64,000 nucleotides of DNA. Source: Elephas maximus indicus. Lineage: Eukaryota > Chordata > Mammalia > Proboscidea > Elephantidae. Shown here piece by piece: positions 13,361 to 26,859 of this stretch. The notes below the pieces were generated by a model, which was given only the letters and a program-made list of their open reading frames with translations, had not been told where the DNA came from and made no database searches. Positions within the stretch are counted from its first letter, which is position 1; the number at the start of each line of letters is the position of its first letter. The stretch lies in the NCBI RefSeq assembly GCF_024166365.1, contig NC_064831.1, forward strand, positions 82,782,268 to 82,846,267, given 5' to 3'. A program made the position numbers and the translations under genes.

Positions 13361-14029
13361 ATCCAAGAACAATTCAAGATACCACTAGGCCAGGACTAGA
13401 GGGTTTGTGTAAGAAAGTTAATAGGAGGTGAGAAAGTTATGTCAACCAAGATAAAGAAAAAGATTACTCATGAGGTTGGCAATTAGAATATAGCAAAACC
13501 TTCTAATGTGACCCGTGGGTTGATGTTACCGTTTATCCAGAATCACAAAAAATATAGTTATCCTTCCAGAAACACAATCACAGCCAGCCAGAAGCGGCAG
13601 TTAGGATTCGAACAGATACTAGGGTTTCCAGACATCCTGCGACCTCATAGTGATATAGCATTTCCACGGGCCCCAGGAGAACTAAAGCGTGGCCACGACA
13701 CAATCTTGGCCTCCCAGGGCCACAAAACGTGGTTTCCCCCATGCAGGTAGCTTCTCTGGATTTATTTTCTCCCTCCTCTGTGTTATCTTTTTTGTCACGT
13801 GGAAGCAAATATGTTTGAAGAAAGAGACCCTTCCTGTTGTCTTACCATAGACTGGTGTTTAGTATTTCTCCAGGCCATAGAATGGAAGTTGGGCTTAGAT
13901 ATGTACTGGGGACAGGGACCACGTTGAGCAGGAAGATTAGTGCTTGCACTGGGTTGACTGTTGGAAGAAGAAACATCTAAGATCTTTTCCAAATACAAAA
14001 TCCACACTTCTCTCTACTCCCACTGTGTA

Positions 14030-14430
14030 GTCCATCCTCTGTTTTTAAGATTGTTAGATGGTTGCCTAGCTACTATTTTGTTTCCCAGTCATGATGTTAG
14101 ATGTGGCCGTGTGACTGAACTCTTTCCAATGTAAGCACTTGCAGGTGTTTTCCTCCATTTATTTCCCTCTTTCCTTCAGCTGGAAAGATAATGGCAATGA
14201 AGATAATAACTTTAGAAGACAATAGTTGAGGGTAGCAGAACTACTATCTGCCTGGGTCCCTGATGGACCATAAAGGGCAAAGCCCTATGCCCCCTCCCTC
14301 ACTGCCATCAATCTGGAACATCTGTCCTCAACTGTTATGTGAGAAAGAAAAAAACCTCTACTGTGTTTGAGCCATTACCTTTTGGGTCTATTGGTTATAC
14401 CATTTTGGCCTACCCTAACATAATCTCAAA
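14030..14430 (+). mobile_element. Possible old MaLR-type solo LTR
   Basis: The 3' part (gagccattaccttttgggtc and a following ttggttataccattttggcc segment) resembles the end of old MLT1-like solo LTRs, which typically read 'taagccactgagattt... ttgttac...gcagca'. The 5' part has a cagtcatgatgttagatgtg block compatible with the same family. Divergence is high and the boundaries are uncertain. No internal retroviral sequence is present. Confidence 0.35.
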
Positions 14431-17285
14431 GATATGAGTTTTCCTTCATCAGTCAATTAAGTGACTATGTACTTGATTGCTTACAATTCTGGGTGTTGAC
14501 AAAAACCTAGGAAAATTAGGGTTACACATTCATAAACTTCCTCTAAAATCTTTTGAAGATGCTAGCCTTGGCTTTGTGTATCCCCACTTGAACTTGAAGG
14601 CAGGTTTGAAAATTCATTCAAAAGAGGTATCTAACAGGAGAGTTGTTTTCAATTCAACAAACATCTCCTGAGAGTCTCCTAGGTAGACTAAGAGGACAAA
14701 AAATGGAAGAAGAACCCAGTTCTTGCCCTAATGAATTTGCCATCTTGTAGAGATTTTTTGTTTTAGAGAGAGAGAGATGAGTATCAGCAGTTTATTGTAG
14801 GACTCTGCCCTTTCTTCCAGCTTGGCCCCGCCATCTCTTACCTCTGGGTGCCTCTTGTCTGATTCTGACTGAAGCTTTCCACAACAGTGGGCTGGGCCTC
14901 GTAGTACCCAGAGGCCCAGTTTCACACCCATTTTGATGTGATGGCTATCAGAGGGCCATATGTACCTTCCAAGTATCTCCTAGAAACAACAGTAGTCTTT
15001 ATTGGCTCTAAAACATAATCAGATAAAGTCACCAAGCCAGTTCTTTCCTGCCACGCTCCTTCTCCTGGGTGTGGATAATATGGACATGTTGCTAACTTGG
15101 TGTATAAAAGGGGAAAACCCCAGTGGTTCTGGAAGGATGCATGGTACTTTTCCTTTACTCTTAGAATTCCCTTTTTACAGGGGAAATGGCGTTTTAGGAA
15201 GAAAACTACTGATGTCAGCACAGGACCATCCACAACTGGCAGAAATGCTGGGGGTACCTGGGTTGTAGGGCAGTTGCTGAGATGTCCTTGTGAACCCTCT
15301 AGGATATTTCCAGAGCTTGCTTACATTTTAAAACACATGTTAGATATGTGCTGGCATGTTGCACACTGCAGAACCTGATATATACCCTCTCCCCAACTCC
15401 TGTTAAAACATCCCTCAATACTCCCATGCTGAGGCAGCCCTCACTAACTGTCATATTGGCATGCCCATCGAGACAGACAAACTGCCCATCCTCTGATCTA
15501 GAAGAGGGCCTTTTGCCTCAAGGGAGGCATGAAATTGTTCCTTGCCTCACCTGCCTACCCCTTACTCTGGGACACAGGAGCTCCACCAGACCTGAGTTGG
15601 ATACTCCCTACTTCTTGGAAACCAATTTCTGAGAGGGTCAGAATCATACCCCAGCCTTGCCCTCACCAGAGCCATCTATCTATGTCAATTCAGAGGGAGT
15701 AACTCCTGGTGCGCTCATAGCCTGGTATAGCAGGTAAAGAGGCACAGGCATATTACATCCTGGGGAAAGTATTCCAGGCATGCGGGGGCAGGCGAAAGAA
15801 CACCCTGGCAGCCTTATCTCCTCGCCACCAAAGTGCTAATAATCATAACCTCCATTACCCTCTCAGGAGGGCAGACTTGGTGAATGAAGAGCCCTTTGCT
15901 TTGCTCAGCACCATTGGGGGATTCAGATTTCAAGCTTAGACATGGCAAGTGTGAGAAGCTGTATTTTTCTACCTAACAGAGGGAGAAGTTCTCCTAGTAA
16001 CAGAAGGGGAGGGATGAGAAGTAGGAATGGTATGAAGGTGGGAGAGGGTGCTAGTTGGTGTTTCTGAAGATTGCAAGCAGCCCAATGTGACCCCCTCTCT
16101 GAAGCAGCCAAGTCTACAGTAGAGACCAAAACATGTCTGCAGTGATTGGCTTGTCTGGGGAAAATAATGAAGGGGCTACATTGCATGTTTGTTAACATGG
16201 GATAAAACACAGAAGTCCAAGGCCAGGGGCAGTGAAAAACCCCTTTCCAGAAACCCAAAAGAGGGAGTGTTTTGGCCTAGAGCATTGGTAAGGACACAAT
16301 CTGCTGAGCCTTGGATCAGGCAGCCCCACTCTGTCACAGTCCATCCTGTGGACCATCCTATCCTGTACTACAGCCTTGCCAGAAACGCACACATCTCATC
16401 AGAGCTCAGTGACCTGCACAGTTTGAGAAGTGCTAAATTGAAATCCTGCCAACATACACCCCATTTCTTAATCCATGTAATGGAAAGAAGATGCAAACAA
16501 ATGAATCCAGAAACTGCTGTGGCTGGACCAAGTGTTTTGTCAATCCCTGTACTTTTCTGGTGTTGGACATCTAAACCCCAGCAATATCACTACCTGGTCT
16601 GAGGTCCTCAGTATCCCAGCTAAGTGCACTTCTGCTGTAGCTCTCTTAGCTGACATCTGGGCTGCGATCACAGAAATATATCCTGCATCCAACTGTCCAG
16701 TTTGCTTGAGGAAAGCCTACAGATGCTCAGGCACTGAGCTGTGGTTTGATGTGCAACATTACAGAGGTGTCTGCCCATCCCCAAAAAGCTAGTGATAGAA
16801 GCTGTTGTAGAGGACAAAGCCACTCAGTCCTTGAGAGAAGCTTAGGAGGGCTTAGTCAGGAAAAAAAAATGTACATTGGAATGCAGAAAGGCACCAGTTC
16901 CCATAAGTGAGAACTAATGACACCAACAAGAGAGATTCTAACAGGAACAAATATAGTCCAAGGAAAAAAGAAATTATAATACAACCATTTGATTGGGTAG
17001 TCTTTAGGTGAGGTCACAAGGAGGATGGTTAGAATGCAGGCATGGGTTTCTATTTGATAATTGGGTACGGAGGCTTATAGTGATAGATTTCAAAGGCTAA
17101 TTACAGATGTTCTCAATCATAGTTACACACTCTTCAGAAGAGGTCGTAAAAACATCACTTATTGATGTTAAACAGTTCTGACCAGATGTATCAGGGTTTT
17201 TGATAACCATTTGTTACCAGGACCTCAATTCTTTTAACTTATCTGGGAAACTTTAGCTAAGGCTGGATCCAGGACCCTTTCAAAA
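14431..17285. other. Intergenic DNA, no gene seen
   Basis: Unique-looking sequence. The 137-codon plus frame at 16189-16602 and its neighbours have no recognisable domain and no splice context. A 20-base T run at 17292-17311 follows. Confidence 0.4.
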
Positions 17286-17854
17286 CAAATTGGTTTTTTT
17301 TTTTTTTTTTTCTTTTTATTACATCCTTGTCATAAAGAATCATTTCTTAGGCCCACTTTAAGCAAAAAGACACCTGTGTCAAGATTCTCTTCCTCAGAGT
17401 GTATTTCTTTCACATCGTGGCTTGACCACAGAGAGAAACACTCCCTCAGTCACCATAAAAAAAAAGCTACTAGCAATTAAGGAGCCAAATGACAGCTGCC
17501 TGTGGAAAGTCTGTGAAGAGTCACAGACAGGCAAGTAAAAGGATCAGTTTACTTCAGGAAAAACTGAGTTTAATTCAAGAATTTAGTCTTGGTCAAAAAA
17601 GGCTTCATGAACTTCTCCTTTACAAAGCTAAAAACACTTCATACACCCTAGCTCTTAGCAAATATGGATCCTGGAGAGAGGACTATCCTTGTTCAAGGAC
17701 AAATAAATCTAGGGGAGGGAGGGCAGGAGGGGTGAAGGATTCTGTAGCACAAAGAGAGGGAAATCCTACCCTGATTATTTAGGAGAATGAAAGATTACTA
17801 AACATATCTTCTGCAGGAAAACATCCCCAAGATTCTGAAATCTCCATAGGCAGG

Positions 17855-17978
17855 GTTTGTTTGTTTGTTTGTTTCTATTTTGTAGGCTGTTGTATCTTGT
17901 ATCCCCAGTGCCCAAAATAGGACTTGGCTCAGAGTAGGTGCTCAGTAAATATTTGTGAAATGAATGAATGAATGAATA
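17855..17978 (+). mobile_element. L2/MIR-type 3' end with simple repeats
   Basis: A (GTTT)n run at about 17858-17875 is followed by the hallmark L2/MIR tail: tatccccagtgcccaaaata, then agtaggtgctcagtaaatat and a (GAAT)n run at about 17960-17978. This is an ancient, immobile element. Confidence 0.8.
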
Positions 17979-18369
17979 GATCAAGATGGGTTCCTTATAA
18001 GAAAAAAGTAGATCTGTGGAAATTATGAAGTTGAAGAGCACTCATACTGAGTTGCCCAAGGCTGGTTGTCTTCCAAAGGGCATGCTTCTCCCTAGAAGCC
18101 AAAGGATGATCAAAGGAGGCACAAGGACCCCCATTCAGGTCTGGCTGCCAATGTTTGCAAGCTCAGAAGCCTGGTTTTCCTTGACATGGAAAATGGATGA
18201 AATACAAAGGTCAAGGTAATCATTAGGAAAGAGCAGGGCTTTGGTCCCAGGGACCATCAGCATGGGTTGCCCTATACCTCCCTGAAGGCAAGGCATACCC
18301 GGAGTTTACATTAGGATTGGGAAGTGTGGTATCAGGACAAGGCACAATCATGGGGGCATTTGGGTGAGA

Positions 18370-18690
18370 CTCATATAATCATATGTGGCTTCTTGGAGTG
18401 CAATCTGGTACAAACTACTTAGTGAAAAAAGAAGCAAAGGTTATGTATCCCAAGAGCCTTTGCCCCAGTAATCTCATTTCCAGAAATCTATCCTTAGGAA
18501 GTAACATGAGATGGCAACCAGAGATGCCTCTAAAAGGGTATTTATCAAAACATTCATTGTAACAATGAAAAACTGGAAACCACATAAACTCCCCACAATA
18601 GGGCAACACACTCAGAGAGATGAGGATACATCCATTAGGAAATTCATCAATTCCCTCAGCAACATTATAGGACCAAGAGATCACAGGAAC
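18370..18690 (+). mobile_element. Old L1M 3' ORF2-derived fragment
   Basis: The block cagtaatctcatttccagaa, followed by atctatccttaggaagtaac and gaaaaactggaaaccacata, matches the pattern of the C-terminal coding part of old L1 elements. It is diverged and lacks an open frame. Confidence 0.65.
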
Positions 18691-20984
18691 CTCAGATTCA
18701 GTCAAACCAAACTAACAAGGATTGTGCAAATTTGCAAGAAATCTAGGAGTTTACAGAGATGACTTACATTGCAGAGAACATATAGCATTTTACTGAGAAA
18801 AGAAAAATGTCCTGTACTCATGCTTCATCCTGGTGTCCTAGTGTCTGATTGGGCTTGACTCTAGCCTCCTGAGCACCCAGCTGTAGTCTAAATCCTCTGG
18901 ATTCATTGTCCTTCATTGCCTCTTCCCTCCTTTTTTATTAGATACTTAAAAAAAGAGACATCAAAATAGAATGTGTCCTGTGCCAAATAAAGGGAAATGG
19001 CCCAGGGACCTGTGAGACATGATAGAAGCAGACCACACTTCAGATGGTACAAGCTGACAGCTATCAGAGAAATATACATATGTAAATATGTGAAAAAGGA
19101 ATTGGAGTGAATTAAAAGAATGTCAGTGTAATTTGGTTTTCACTGGAGTCTTTTTTTCTGTAACATTGCCTGATTTCAGAAAATAATAGAACATCTTAAG
19201 GAGTTATGTAGGATGCCCCCCCGCCCTGAGAAGTATCTCAGCTGTTTATGTCTGGAGGTCACTTGAACCCTCCTCTCTGATCCTCTGAGGTCTGCAGACC
19301 CCTCCAACACTCCTGGCTACTCCTCTCTCCCTCTGGGCTGTTCCGGTACCCAAAGCTCCTCTGAAAAATATGGACATGGCAGCATGCGAGTGAGGGTACC
19401 AGCTCTGGAGGCTCTCTTGGGTGGCCCAGGTGCTGGCCGCTCTGAATCTTGGGAGTGGGGGGCCTCTCTAACTTGAGGCTGACCCTGTGAATTCTTCTTC
19501 CACCAAAGGTTCAGATGTACCAATCTCCACCTTCACAACAGGGACAAACCAGCCTCCCCTCCACCCCTTTCCCCCAAGCTCTGCTGGACTCCCTCTTTCC
19601 TGCCTTCACATCTCATCAGCAGACAGGAAGCCCCGTGGCAAGAAAGGGCCAAAGGAAATCAGGAACACCTGTTTTCAAAAATGGCACACTCAGACATTGA
19701 ACCCCTTCACTGAGGAGAGTTATAAAAGAAGGGTGGACTCTTAAAAAAAAAAAAATTATTCTTAAAAACATCAAAGAGATAACAAGATAGTAAGGACTTA
19801 GTGGGCAAAGTGGCAGAGAACCCAGAACAGTAAACCCAGCTCTCAAAGCTTGATTTTGCCTTAAGGGCACTGGTGGATGGAGATGAATCCACTTAGAAGC
19901 TAAGCTGTGCTTCCCACAGCTATGTAGCCAAAAGCTCTACAGTCCAACACCCTCCGAAGCTGGGGACTCTTAATTCATCCTCCACTTCACTTTAAGCTTC
20001 CCTCAGGGTAAAAGTGGACCCTAATTAAGCCAGCCTTCTATGGGCGGACTGCTCAGCTTCATGTCATCTGGGTGATCCAGGGAGCCTCACATTGTGAACT
20101 TGGACAACAGGGGTCCCGGCCTGGCTCTGCACCAGGCACCCATCAGAACAGAGAGAAACCCTTTCTGGAGGAAAATACCTTCTTCATTCTGGGTCTCAAA
20201 TGATTCCTGCGAAGAGCCCGCCTGATGATGGAAGTATCACCACGATTAAGGGTAGTGCTGCACAACCAATTATTGTAATTGCTGTCAATAAAATGTACAC
20301 CTGTAAAAAGTTTTTAAAAAGATTAATAAATGCACGTATATTTATGTTTTGATTCAAGTAAAATGTTTAAGGGGAAAAAAAAAAGAGCCTCGTTGTAAGT
20401 CCCTCCCCACCAGGAACACACAGCCAGACCCTCCCTCTAAAAAGCTCCATGGAGGCCGCCCACTCAGGTCTACAGGATGCTGTAGATGCTGTCTGATCCA
20501 TGGAGCAGGAACAAACCCAGTTGCTCCCCAAGCTGCATTTGGCCCTCACCGTGCCCTTTTCTGGGATGAACCTGGACCTGGCTGCAGGGTCTCTGGAGGC
20601 CTCTTCTTGCTATGCAAACTGAACAAAAAATTCAAATTAGAACCATTAAACCCCTCTTCTCCAACATTTTTCTTTGCAAGAGCCATAAAGATCTCTTAAG
20701 AATCGATAGACCTACTGAGGGGTGGGTATCTGATGACTGGAAAGTCGGCTCCAGGCTCTGTGTGATTGACTTGGGATACATTCTACCTCTTGGCCATCTC
20801 TCCTGAGTCCTGCTCCTGGTCCTCCCTAGTCCTGCCCACCCCCTTCTTGTGCCTTGGAATTAGGCCCAGGGCTGAGCACAGCCTAGGCTTTTGTGGTCTA
20901 CACTGGGCAGGAAGTAGCCACTCCATCATCCCGCGAAGCTCTCAGCACAATGACAGGATATTTATTTGCTTAGTGTCTGTCTTT
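18691..20984. other. Intergenic DNA, no gene seen
   Basis: No coding exon or lineage-specific repeat is seen. The segment 20255-20345 (tattgtaattgctgtcaata, then aaatgtacacctgtaaaaag) looks like the 3' end of an old L1-type element. A 13-base A run lies at 19743-19755. Confidence 0.4.
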
Positions 20985-21112
20985 TGTTTGGTATAAATTC
21001 CATGAAAACAAAACCACGTATGTTTGGTTCACTCCAGTATTCCCAGTTCCTAGAACAGCGCCTGGCACAGAGTAGGGAAGATTCAGTCACTGTTTTTGAG
21101 TGAACGAATGGA
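20985..21112 (+). mobile_element. L2 3' end
   Basis: The typical L2 tail is visible: ttcactccagtattcccagt, then cctagaacagcgcctggcac, then a degenerate 'agtaggg...gagtgaacgaatgg' end. Confidence 0.75.
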
Positions 21113-21399
21113 ATCTCAGCATTTCCTATGAAGCCCAGAGACCCGAGACAGCCAGCTCTGGGAATCACCCCTGCTTTTACTGCAGTGCCAGGCTCTTCCC
21201 CTCCTTCCGGAATGCTGGAAGTTCCTAGATTTGTATCGCTTCATTTTCCTCTTCTTTTGTCTCTGCGCAAGACTTTGCAGATGCCTGAATCCTTTCCGGG
21301 TATTTAGAGTATTCTTAGAAGAAAATGCTGGGTGACTCTAGTTTCCTCAGAGGAAAATGGACAGTTCTATTTTCCTTAGAAAATGCTGGAGGTCTCCAT

Positions 21400-21870
21400 G
21401 GCCTACATGGGTGAGGCCATCACCTTGAAAGTGGAACTTGAACTGGATCTTGTCTGGAGAGGTCCCTGCCAGAGCGGAGGAGCATGTGGCATGTTCAGGA
21501 GCAATTGAGGAGACTGACTGGACAGAAACAAAAGAGATGTACAGGGAAATCAGCAGAGGGAAAGGCAGGAAAAGCTGGCAGCAGGCTGTGCAGAGCCTTC
21601 TAACCTAAGTTAAAGAGTTTGGACTTTTAATCTGTTGGCAATGGGGAGCAATGGAGAAACTGGGTGAAAGAGTGCTTGAGAAAAAGGCCCCTGAGAGTGG
21701 TGTGTGAGGGACACTGGGGTGGACAGGTTTGGGGGAGGAGCATAGAGGCTGAGAGACCAGTTAGGAAACTAGGAGTTCAGGCTGCCATGAAGACCTGTAT
21801 GTGAACCAGGGCTGTGGGCAGAAACAGAGGACTGGGAGGGAGTTGGGATGGTTGGAGAGGGGCTAAGAAC
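21400..21870 (+). repeat. Ancient dispersed mammalian repeat (family not named)
   Basis: The order of blocks resembles a common old eutherian repeat: acttgaactggatcttgtct; a gaggagactgactggac region; ttaaagagtttggactttta; ggagcaatggagaaactggg; gaccagttaggaaactagga. I recognise the pattern but not the family name with certainty. Confidence 0.5.
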
Positions 21871-23514
21871 GGAGGTACAGCTGGTTGGGGGAAGACAGGC
21901 AAGCTGCTAAATCAAAGGTGATGTGGATGTGGCCCGCGCAGGTGCCTGGGAGGATGATGGGGCCACTGTCAGGACTGGGGCACCCTGGAGAGAAGCAGGG
22001 AAGCTTGGGTTGTGTCTGTCTGGAATTCAACCAAAGAAGCTCATTTCAGGGGAGAGAGGTGGGAGAATTTCTTGAGCTTCACACTGCTTTTCTCACTCTC
22101 TCCCTCTGTCTCCTCAAGTCCACCGAGGTTCCGCTCATCCTGCCTTAAGCTAAGAGAGACCTATGCCCCCATTTGACAAACACTCAGGAGTTCCTCACAC
22201 ACCCTGACTGAGAGCATTTGCTAGCGAACCTAAGCTGGGTGGTGCCCTCCTGCTGTTCCCAGGAGCCAGACCAAGGCCCATCTGCTGTCCTGACTCCTTT
22301 CAGAATCCACACAGCCACTGCTGAACCTGTTTACTTTCTCGCTTGCAACACTGTGTAGGACCCCCTCCCTTCCCTCGCCTATAAAAGAAGCCCTTATTTA
22401 TTTGAAATATTCCATGGGCAAAAGTTTGAAATTCTTTACAGCACTTAAAATATCCCACTCACCACTATGTTTGACCATCTTCTTGGGCTAGTTTCATTAT
22501 TTTTTACCTCAAACTTTCAAAGTTTTAAACTCATAGCTTTCTACATACTATAATTGAAGGTTTCCAAGTAATTTTCTCTCCTCTTCATCTAATTCTTCCT
22601 CGGGCCTATTCGTGTCACTGTTTGGCTAGGTTCCAAATACTTCTCCTTGCTCCTCATCTCCGTGATCATCATTCCCCTGGAATTATAGTGATTATTTTAT
22701 CTAAATCCCTACAATTATACCATATCCTGTCTTTCTCTAGCCCAAAACTGAACTCTCACACCGTAAATTCTAGAGTTTGCAGCATCTCTTTTAGTTTAAC
22801 TTTTCCAGCAGCTTCCCCCCTGTTCATGCTGTACTGGGGACCCTAGCCGTGGCCCATCTTCTCTGGGACCTACCTAGTGTTACCCCTAGAGGGGACCAGG
22901 AATTGAGATGAACGCCATGGCAAGCTAGCCCCTAAAAACCTGCCCTGCAGTTCCAGGAGGGCACCCCACAGACACTTGCTCTTCCCCAGGCCCTGTCTTC
23001 CAGAATTGGAATTTTCTTCTTTTTCACCTGTAGGCTGCTGAGAAGGACAGGAAACTCTGTAGTACTTTCTGAAGTCTTTTCTGCTCACCAGAAAGACCTC
23101 GCCAAACATCCACGTGGGTTGCCACTTGCTGTCGCTTGGGACTAGGTGACCCATCCTCAAAAGTCAGGACCATCTTTCCCATACCCTGCCACCCTAGAAA
23201 TGCTGTTCCTCCCAACAAAGTGGTCCTCCCTCATCCTGGCCTCTGGCCTCTGTCTTTAGACAGAGAAACAGACCACACAGAAATGCCCCGTCTGGGATGC
23301 TCTCTGGAGTCAGTGGGCAGGGCCTTCCAGCCAGGGTGGCTGTTTCAGTGATCTTAACCCAGGAGGCAGCACAGCATCTGAGGGCTGCAGCAGGAGAGAG
23401 AGGGGGGAGCGGTGGTCCCCGGGCATGGGGTAACCACGGGGCAGTGGCTTAAACTTCCAAGGCTGGAATATAGAAAGCCAAGGAGTAGCGATGAAGCAGG
23501 GTGTAGAAAGAAAG
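21871..23514. other. Intergenic DNA, no gene seen
   Basis: No recognisable coding exon or repeat. 22370-22620 is AT-rich and of unknown origin. Confidence 0.4.
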
Positions 23515-23615
23515 CAACCCAAAATCTTGCTCCTCAAAATGTAGTTCATGAACCTGCAGCACGGGCCTCTCCTGGGAGCTTGTTGGAAATGCAGAATCTC
23601 GGGCCACAACCCAGG
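23515..23615. mobile_element. MER5A-like hAT element
   Basis: The sequence resembles MER5A, a non-autonomous hAT-Charlie DNA transposon: tgcagcacgggcctctcctg, then ggagcttgttggaaatgcag and aatctcgggccacaaccc. It is an old element without coding capacity. Confidence 0.7.
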
Positions 23616-24714
23616 GAAATCTGAAAATCGCTGTGATCTTTCCGGGCTCCTGTGGTGAGTTCACATGCATCCTTATGTTCCATTGCCTTGGCCACAGCAG
23701 GCCTTGCCGTGACCCAGACAGGGACCTCTTGTTGGCCCTGCTAGGCTGGCTGTTGGTGTGACTGGGCTCAGTTTCCAGTCACTCCAAGCAGGGCCCCTGG
23801 TACTCGGTGCCAGGCACCTAACACCCGGTATCGCCTACCAGAACACCAGGACACCCAACGCCTAAGCCTCCTTCCCTGGGCCACGATGTGCTTCTGCAAG
23901 GACTCCAGACTGAAAATATGTGCCTGAAACCTCCATGCAGTGCTTCCCAGTACCCCCTCAGGTTGAAGTTCAAGGTTTTCAGACTCCTGCGTCCCTTGGT
24001 CACTGAGCTCAGTGTTTTTAGGAAAATACTCCTGGTGCCTTCCTTCAAAGGCAATCCTTTGTGAATCAGAGGGTGTTTCATGGGTGGTCCAAATCTACTC
24101 TCTATGCTCCAGGAATGAGTGGCCGCTCCCTTCACAGTCTGAACATGGGTGAGGTGCACGCCCCTCTGAGGTGAGATAGGAAAGCGATGAGGCGCAGGTA
24201 TCGAAGGAGGAAAGGAGGAACTGGAGGAAGAATAACCATTGGCCTCAGCTGAGGCTCGCTTACAGCCCTGGGTCTAGGTGGTCCAGGCTCAGAGAAGTGG
24301 TCCTGGCCAGGAAGTAGTTGGAATTCACACAAACTCGAGGAGCCCAATTTCCTCAAATGTCGAATGAGGATACTGGGCTCCATGCTGTCCAAGCACCCTT
24401 CCAGCCTGAACCTCCAACCCTCAAGTCCCCTCGGCTTCATCGTGTGAAGACCAGGGCTGGTTCAGTCCTCAGGTTGACACCCAGATTGGACCTTTGCAGG
24501 CTCTGGGGCCCAGACCAAGAATAATGATTAATACCTTATAGAAGAGATTCCAAAGCTTTAAGGAAAAAATCAGATACAGAGTTTAGTCTTTGATGCAGGG
24601 GCTGCCTCACATAAGTGGTATTGGGACAACTGGAGAGACCTCTGGGAACAGATAAACCATACCTCACATGAGGGCTACTGAGAGGACAGGGCCTGAGGAA
24701 AACCAGGGTTCTGG
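23616..24714. other. Intergenic DNA, no gene seen
   Basis: GC-moderate sequence without a recognisable gene or repeat. Two overlapping minus frames (23818-24159 and 24132-24440) have no family similarity I can identify. Confidence 0.4.
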
Positions 24715-24850
24715 ACCCTCACTGTTGCACATCAGAATCATGGGGGGCTTTGAAAGCTGTGATGCCTGCAGTTGTTGGGTGAAACCTGGGGGTGTCTTTT
24801 TGGGTTGATTGTGGATGAGGAGCTTCAACTCACTGGGCCCACCAAGTCCA
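24715..24850. mobile_element. MER5-like hAT fragment
   Basis: The block tgcacatcagaatcatgggg, followed by a ggctttgaaagc segment, is the usual terminal part of MER5-type elements. The rest is diverged. Confidence 0.5.
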
Positions 24851-25274
24851 CAGCTGAAAGGCTCCAGACAGGCAGCTGGTGCCTTCCACGGGTTCCCCTG
24901 AAATTACTTGAGGTGGGTCACTGAGCTGCTCGCTGCCGGGAGCTGGGGAACAGAGGGTTGGAGGTGCAGACAGCTGGGCCCTAATTGCTGAGGCGAGCCA
25001 GTATGGAGCAGGGGTGATGACGGAATCATGGTAAATTGACCTCAGTGGGAAAGCAGCTCAGATTGAACTCTGTAAAGAGGGGCCCAGGGGAGGACTGAGA
25101 AGGAGGAAGGAAAACCAAGCTTACTGAGCTCTTATTTCGAGCCAGTTCTGACCCCAGAGATCTCACTGTTTCCATTTCGCCCTGTGGCCTCTGTCATCCA
25201 TAGTTTTTGCCAATAAAGGTTAGAGTCCCTCAGTGGTGCAATCCTAGAAAGTACAAGTCTAAGGCTTTTTTTTT

Positions 25275-25372
25275 TACAAAAACTATATCATGATGGACAT
25301 GGAAAAATGCTTATAATATTAAGTGGGGGAGAAAGATGATATGACCCAATTTTGCAAAAAACACAGAATGGC
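25275..25372 (+). mobile_element. L1M/HAL1 3' fragment
   Basis: The blocks tggacatggaaaaatgctta, atattaagtgggggagaaag and atgacccaattttgcaaaaa match the common 3' region of old L1M/HAL1 elements. Confidence 0.6.
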
Positions 25373-25589
25373 ATTTATAAGTCCAGAGGTCACTCATCCA
25401 TACAGAGCTGGTGCCTCCTTGGTCAGGACTTCTGTGGCCTTGCATGGTCCTGTTTCCAAACTTCATTCTGTCTTGTCCCTGGCTGTCACATGTCTGGTCC
25501 TCTCCAAGACTCAACTGTGTGAGTTTCCAATTAGCAGAGTGCTTGGCATAAGTGGGCATGCAAAAAATGTTTCCTAATGGAGTGAAGAA

Positions 25590-25672
25590 ATGATAGAAGG
25601 AAGGATGAAAGGAAGGAAGGAAGGAAGGAAGGGATGGAGTGAGGGAAGAAGAAGAAAAGAAAGAAATAAAAA
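25590..25672 (+). repeat. GGAA/GAAG microsatellite
   Basis: A run of ggaa units (seven in a row, about 25602-25630) continues into irregular agaagaagaaaa purine sequence. Confidence 0.9.
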
Positions 25673-25687
25673 AGTTCAGAGGGAAAC

Positions 25688-25894
25688 ACCAAAAACCAAA
25701 CCTGGTGCTGTGGAGTTGAGTCCAACTCATAGTGACCCTGGAGGAAGAGTAGAATTGCCCCCAAACGGTTTCCAAGGCTATAACCTTTATGGAAGTGAAT
25801 GCCACATTCTTTCTCCTGTGGAGTGGCTGGTGAGTTCAAACCACCTATCTTTTGGTTAGCAGCTAAGGACTTAACCACTACCAGGTCCACCAGG
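25688..25894 (-). mobile_element. AfroSINE, long type
   Basis: A minus-strand copy with tail block aactcatagtgaccctggag and B-box region gagttcaaaccacctatctt. It carries the extra internal segment related to the RTE 5' UTR (around 25775-25830). It is the first AfroSINE after a 17.3-kb gap. Confidence 0.93.
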
Positions 25895-26859
25895 AGAATG
25901 TAACTAAGGGTTATTATTATCTGGATAACTTATTTTATCTTCTTTATAATTATCTGTCTTGCTAATTTCCAGCAGTGAAAATATCGTTTTTATAATAAAT
26001 CCATTCTTTACCAAAATTCTAGTTACTTTAAACGAGCCTGAAATGTTTTCTCGCAGCTTCCATTCCTATTTTTAACTTAATGCATCCAGATGACACCGAA
26101 AGTAGTTTGTGTCGAGTACGGCGGTCACATCTTCTAAACTCAGCATTGGCACACACATGAGCTGTCAGATTCCTGAATGCTTATAAAAGAAACGGAATAG
26201 AGTATTTGAAATTGGGGTGCCCTGCAAATCTGAGCAAGGCACCCATGTCTAAGGCACACAGCTGCACCCGGTGAAGAAGATAGCAACACTCCGTTCAGAC
26301 AGTTGACCTGTTTCACCTCCAACAAGGTGGGCTGCCCACATGGAACATGGTCATGATAAGGATGGAAAGGGAGAATGTTACCCAGGTATAATATCCTTCC
26401 AGTCCAGTTGGCTTCCCTGAGGCTGAACTCATTCTGCTTTTAAGGAATGGATATTGTCTTCCTGAAGGAGGAGCTGGGTACTCCAGGTAAGCCGAAGGAC
26501 TTTAGCAGTCTCCTCTTCCCATCCCAGTTCCTTCTCCCCTCTGCCTAGGGCCTAAATCCATGGACTCCACTCTCCCCAGAAGCTCCAATCATCACCCCCT
26601 TCCTCTGCCTCACAAAAAGAGAACTGCCCCAGGTGGAATCCCTACTCCTCCACACTCCTTCTACACCTCTAGAATGCCACACAAGCTTGTACCTCTCTGA
26701 TGGCAGAGGACCTGGGTTGGGATCAGAGCCCCTGATCTTGGATGGGTCCCAGTACTCGGGGGTGACTTAGCACCGTGCCTTTTCCCCAGGCACAGCAGGT
26801 GGAGCACAGCTAGCATGGGGGCAGAAGCGGGGCAAGTCAACTTCTAAAGCCCCTCCAAG

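Noticed and set aside
16189..16602. 137-codon plus frame as a gene
   Set aside because: No family similarity that I recognise and no exon signals. It is probably a chance frame.
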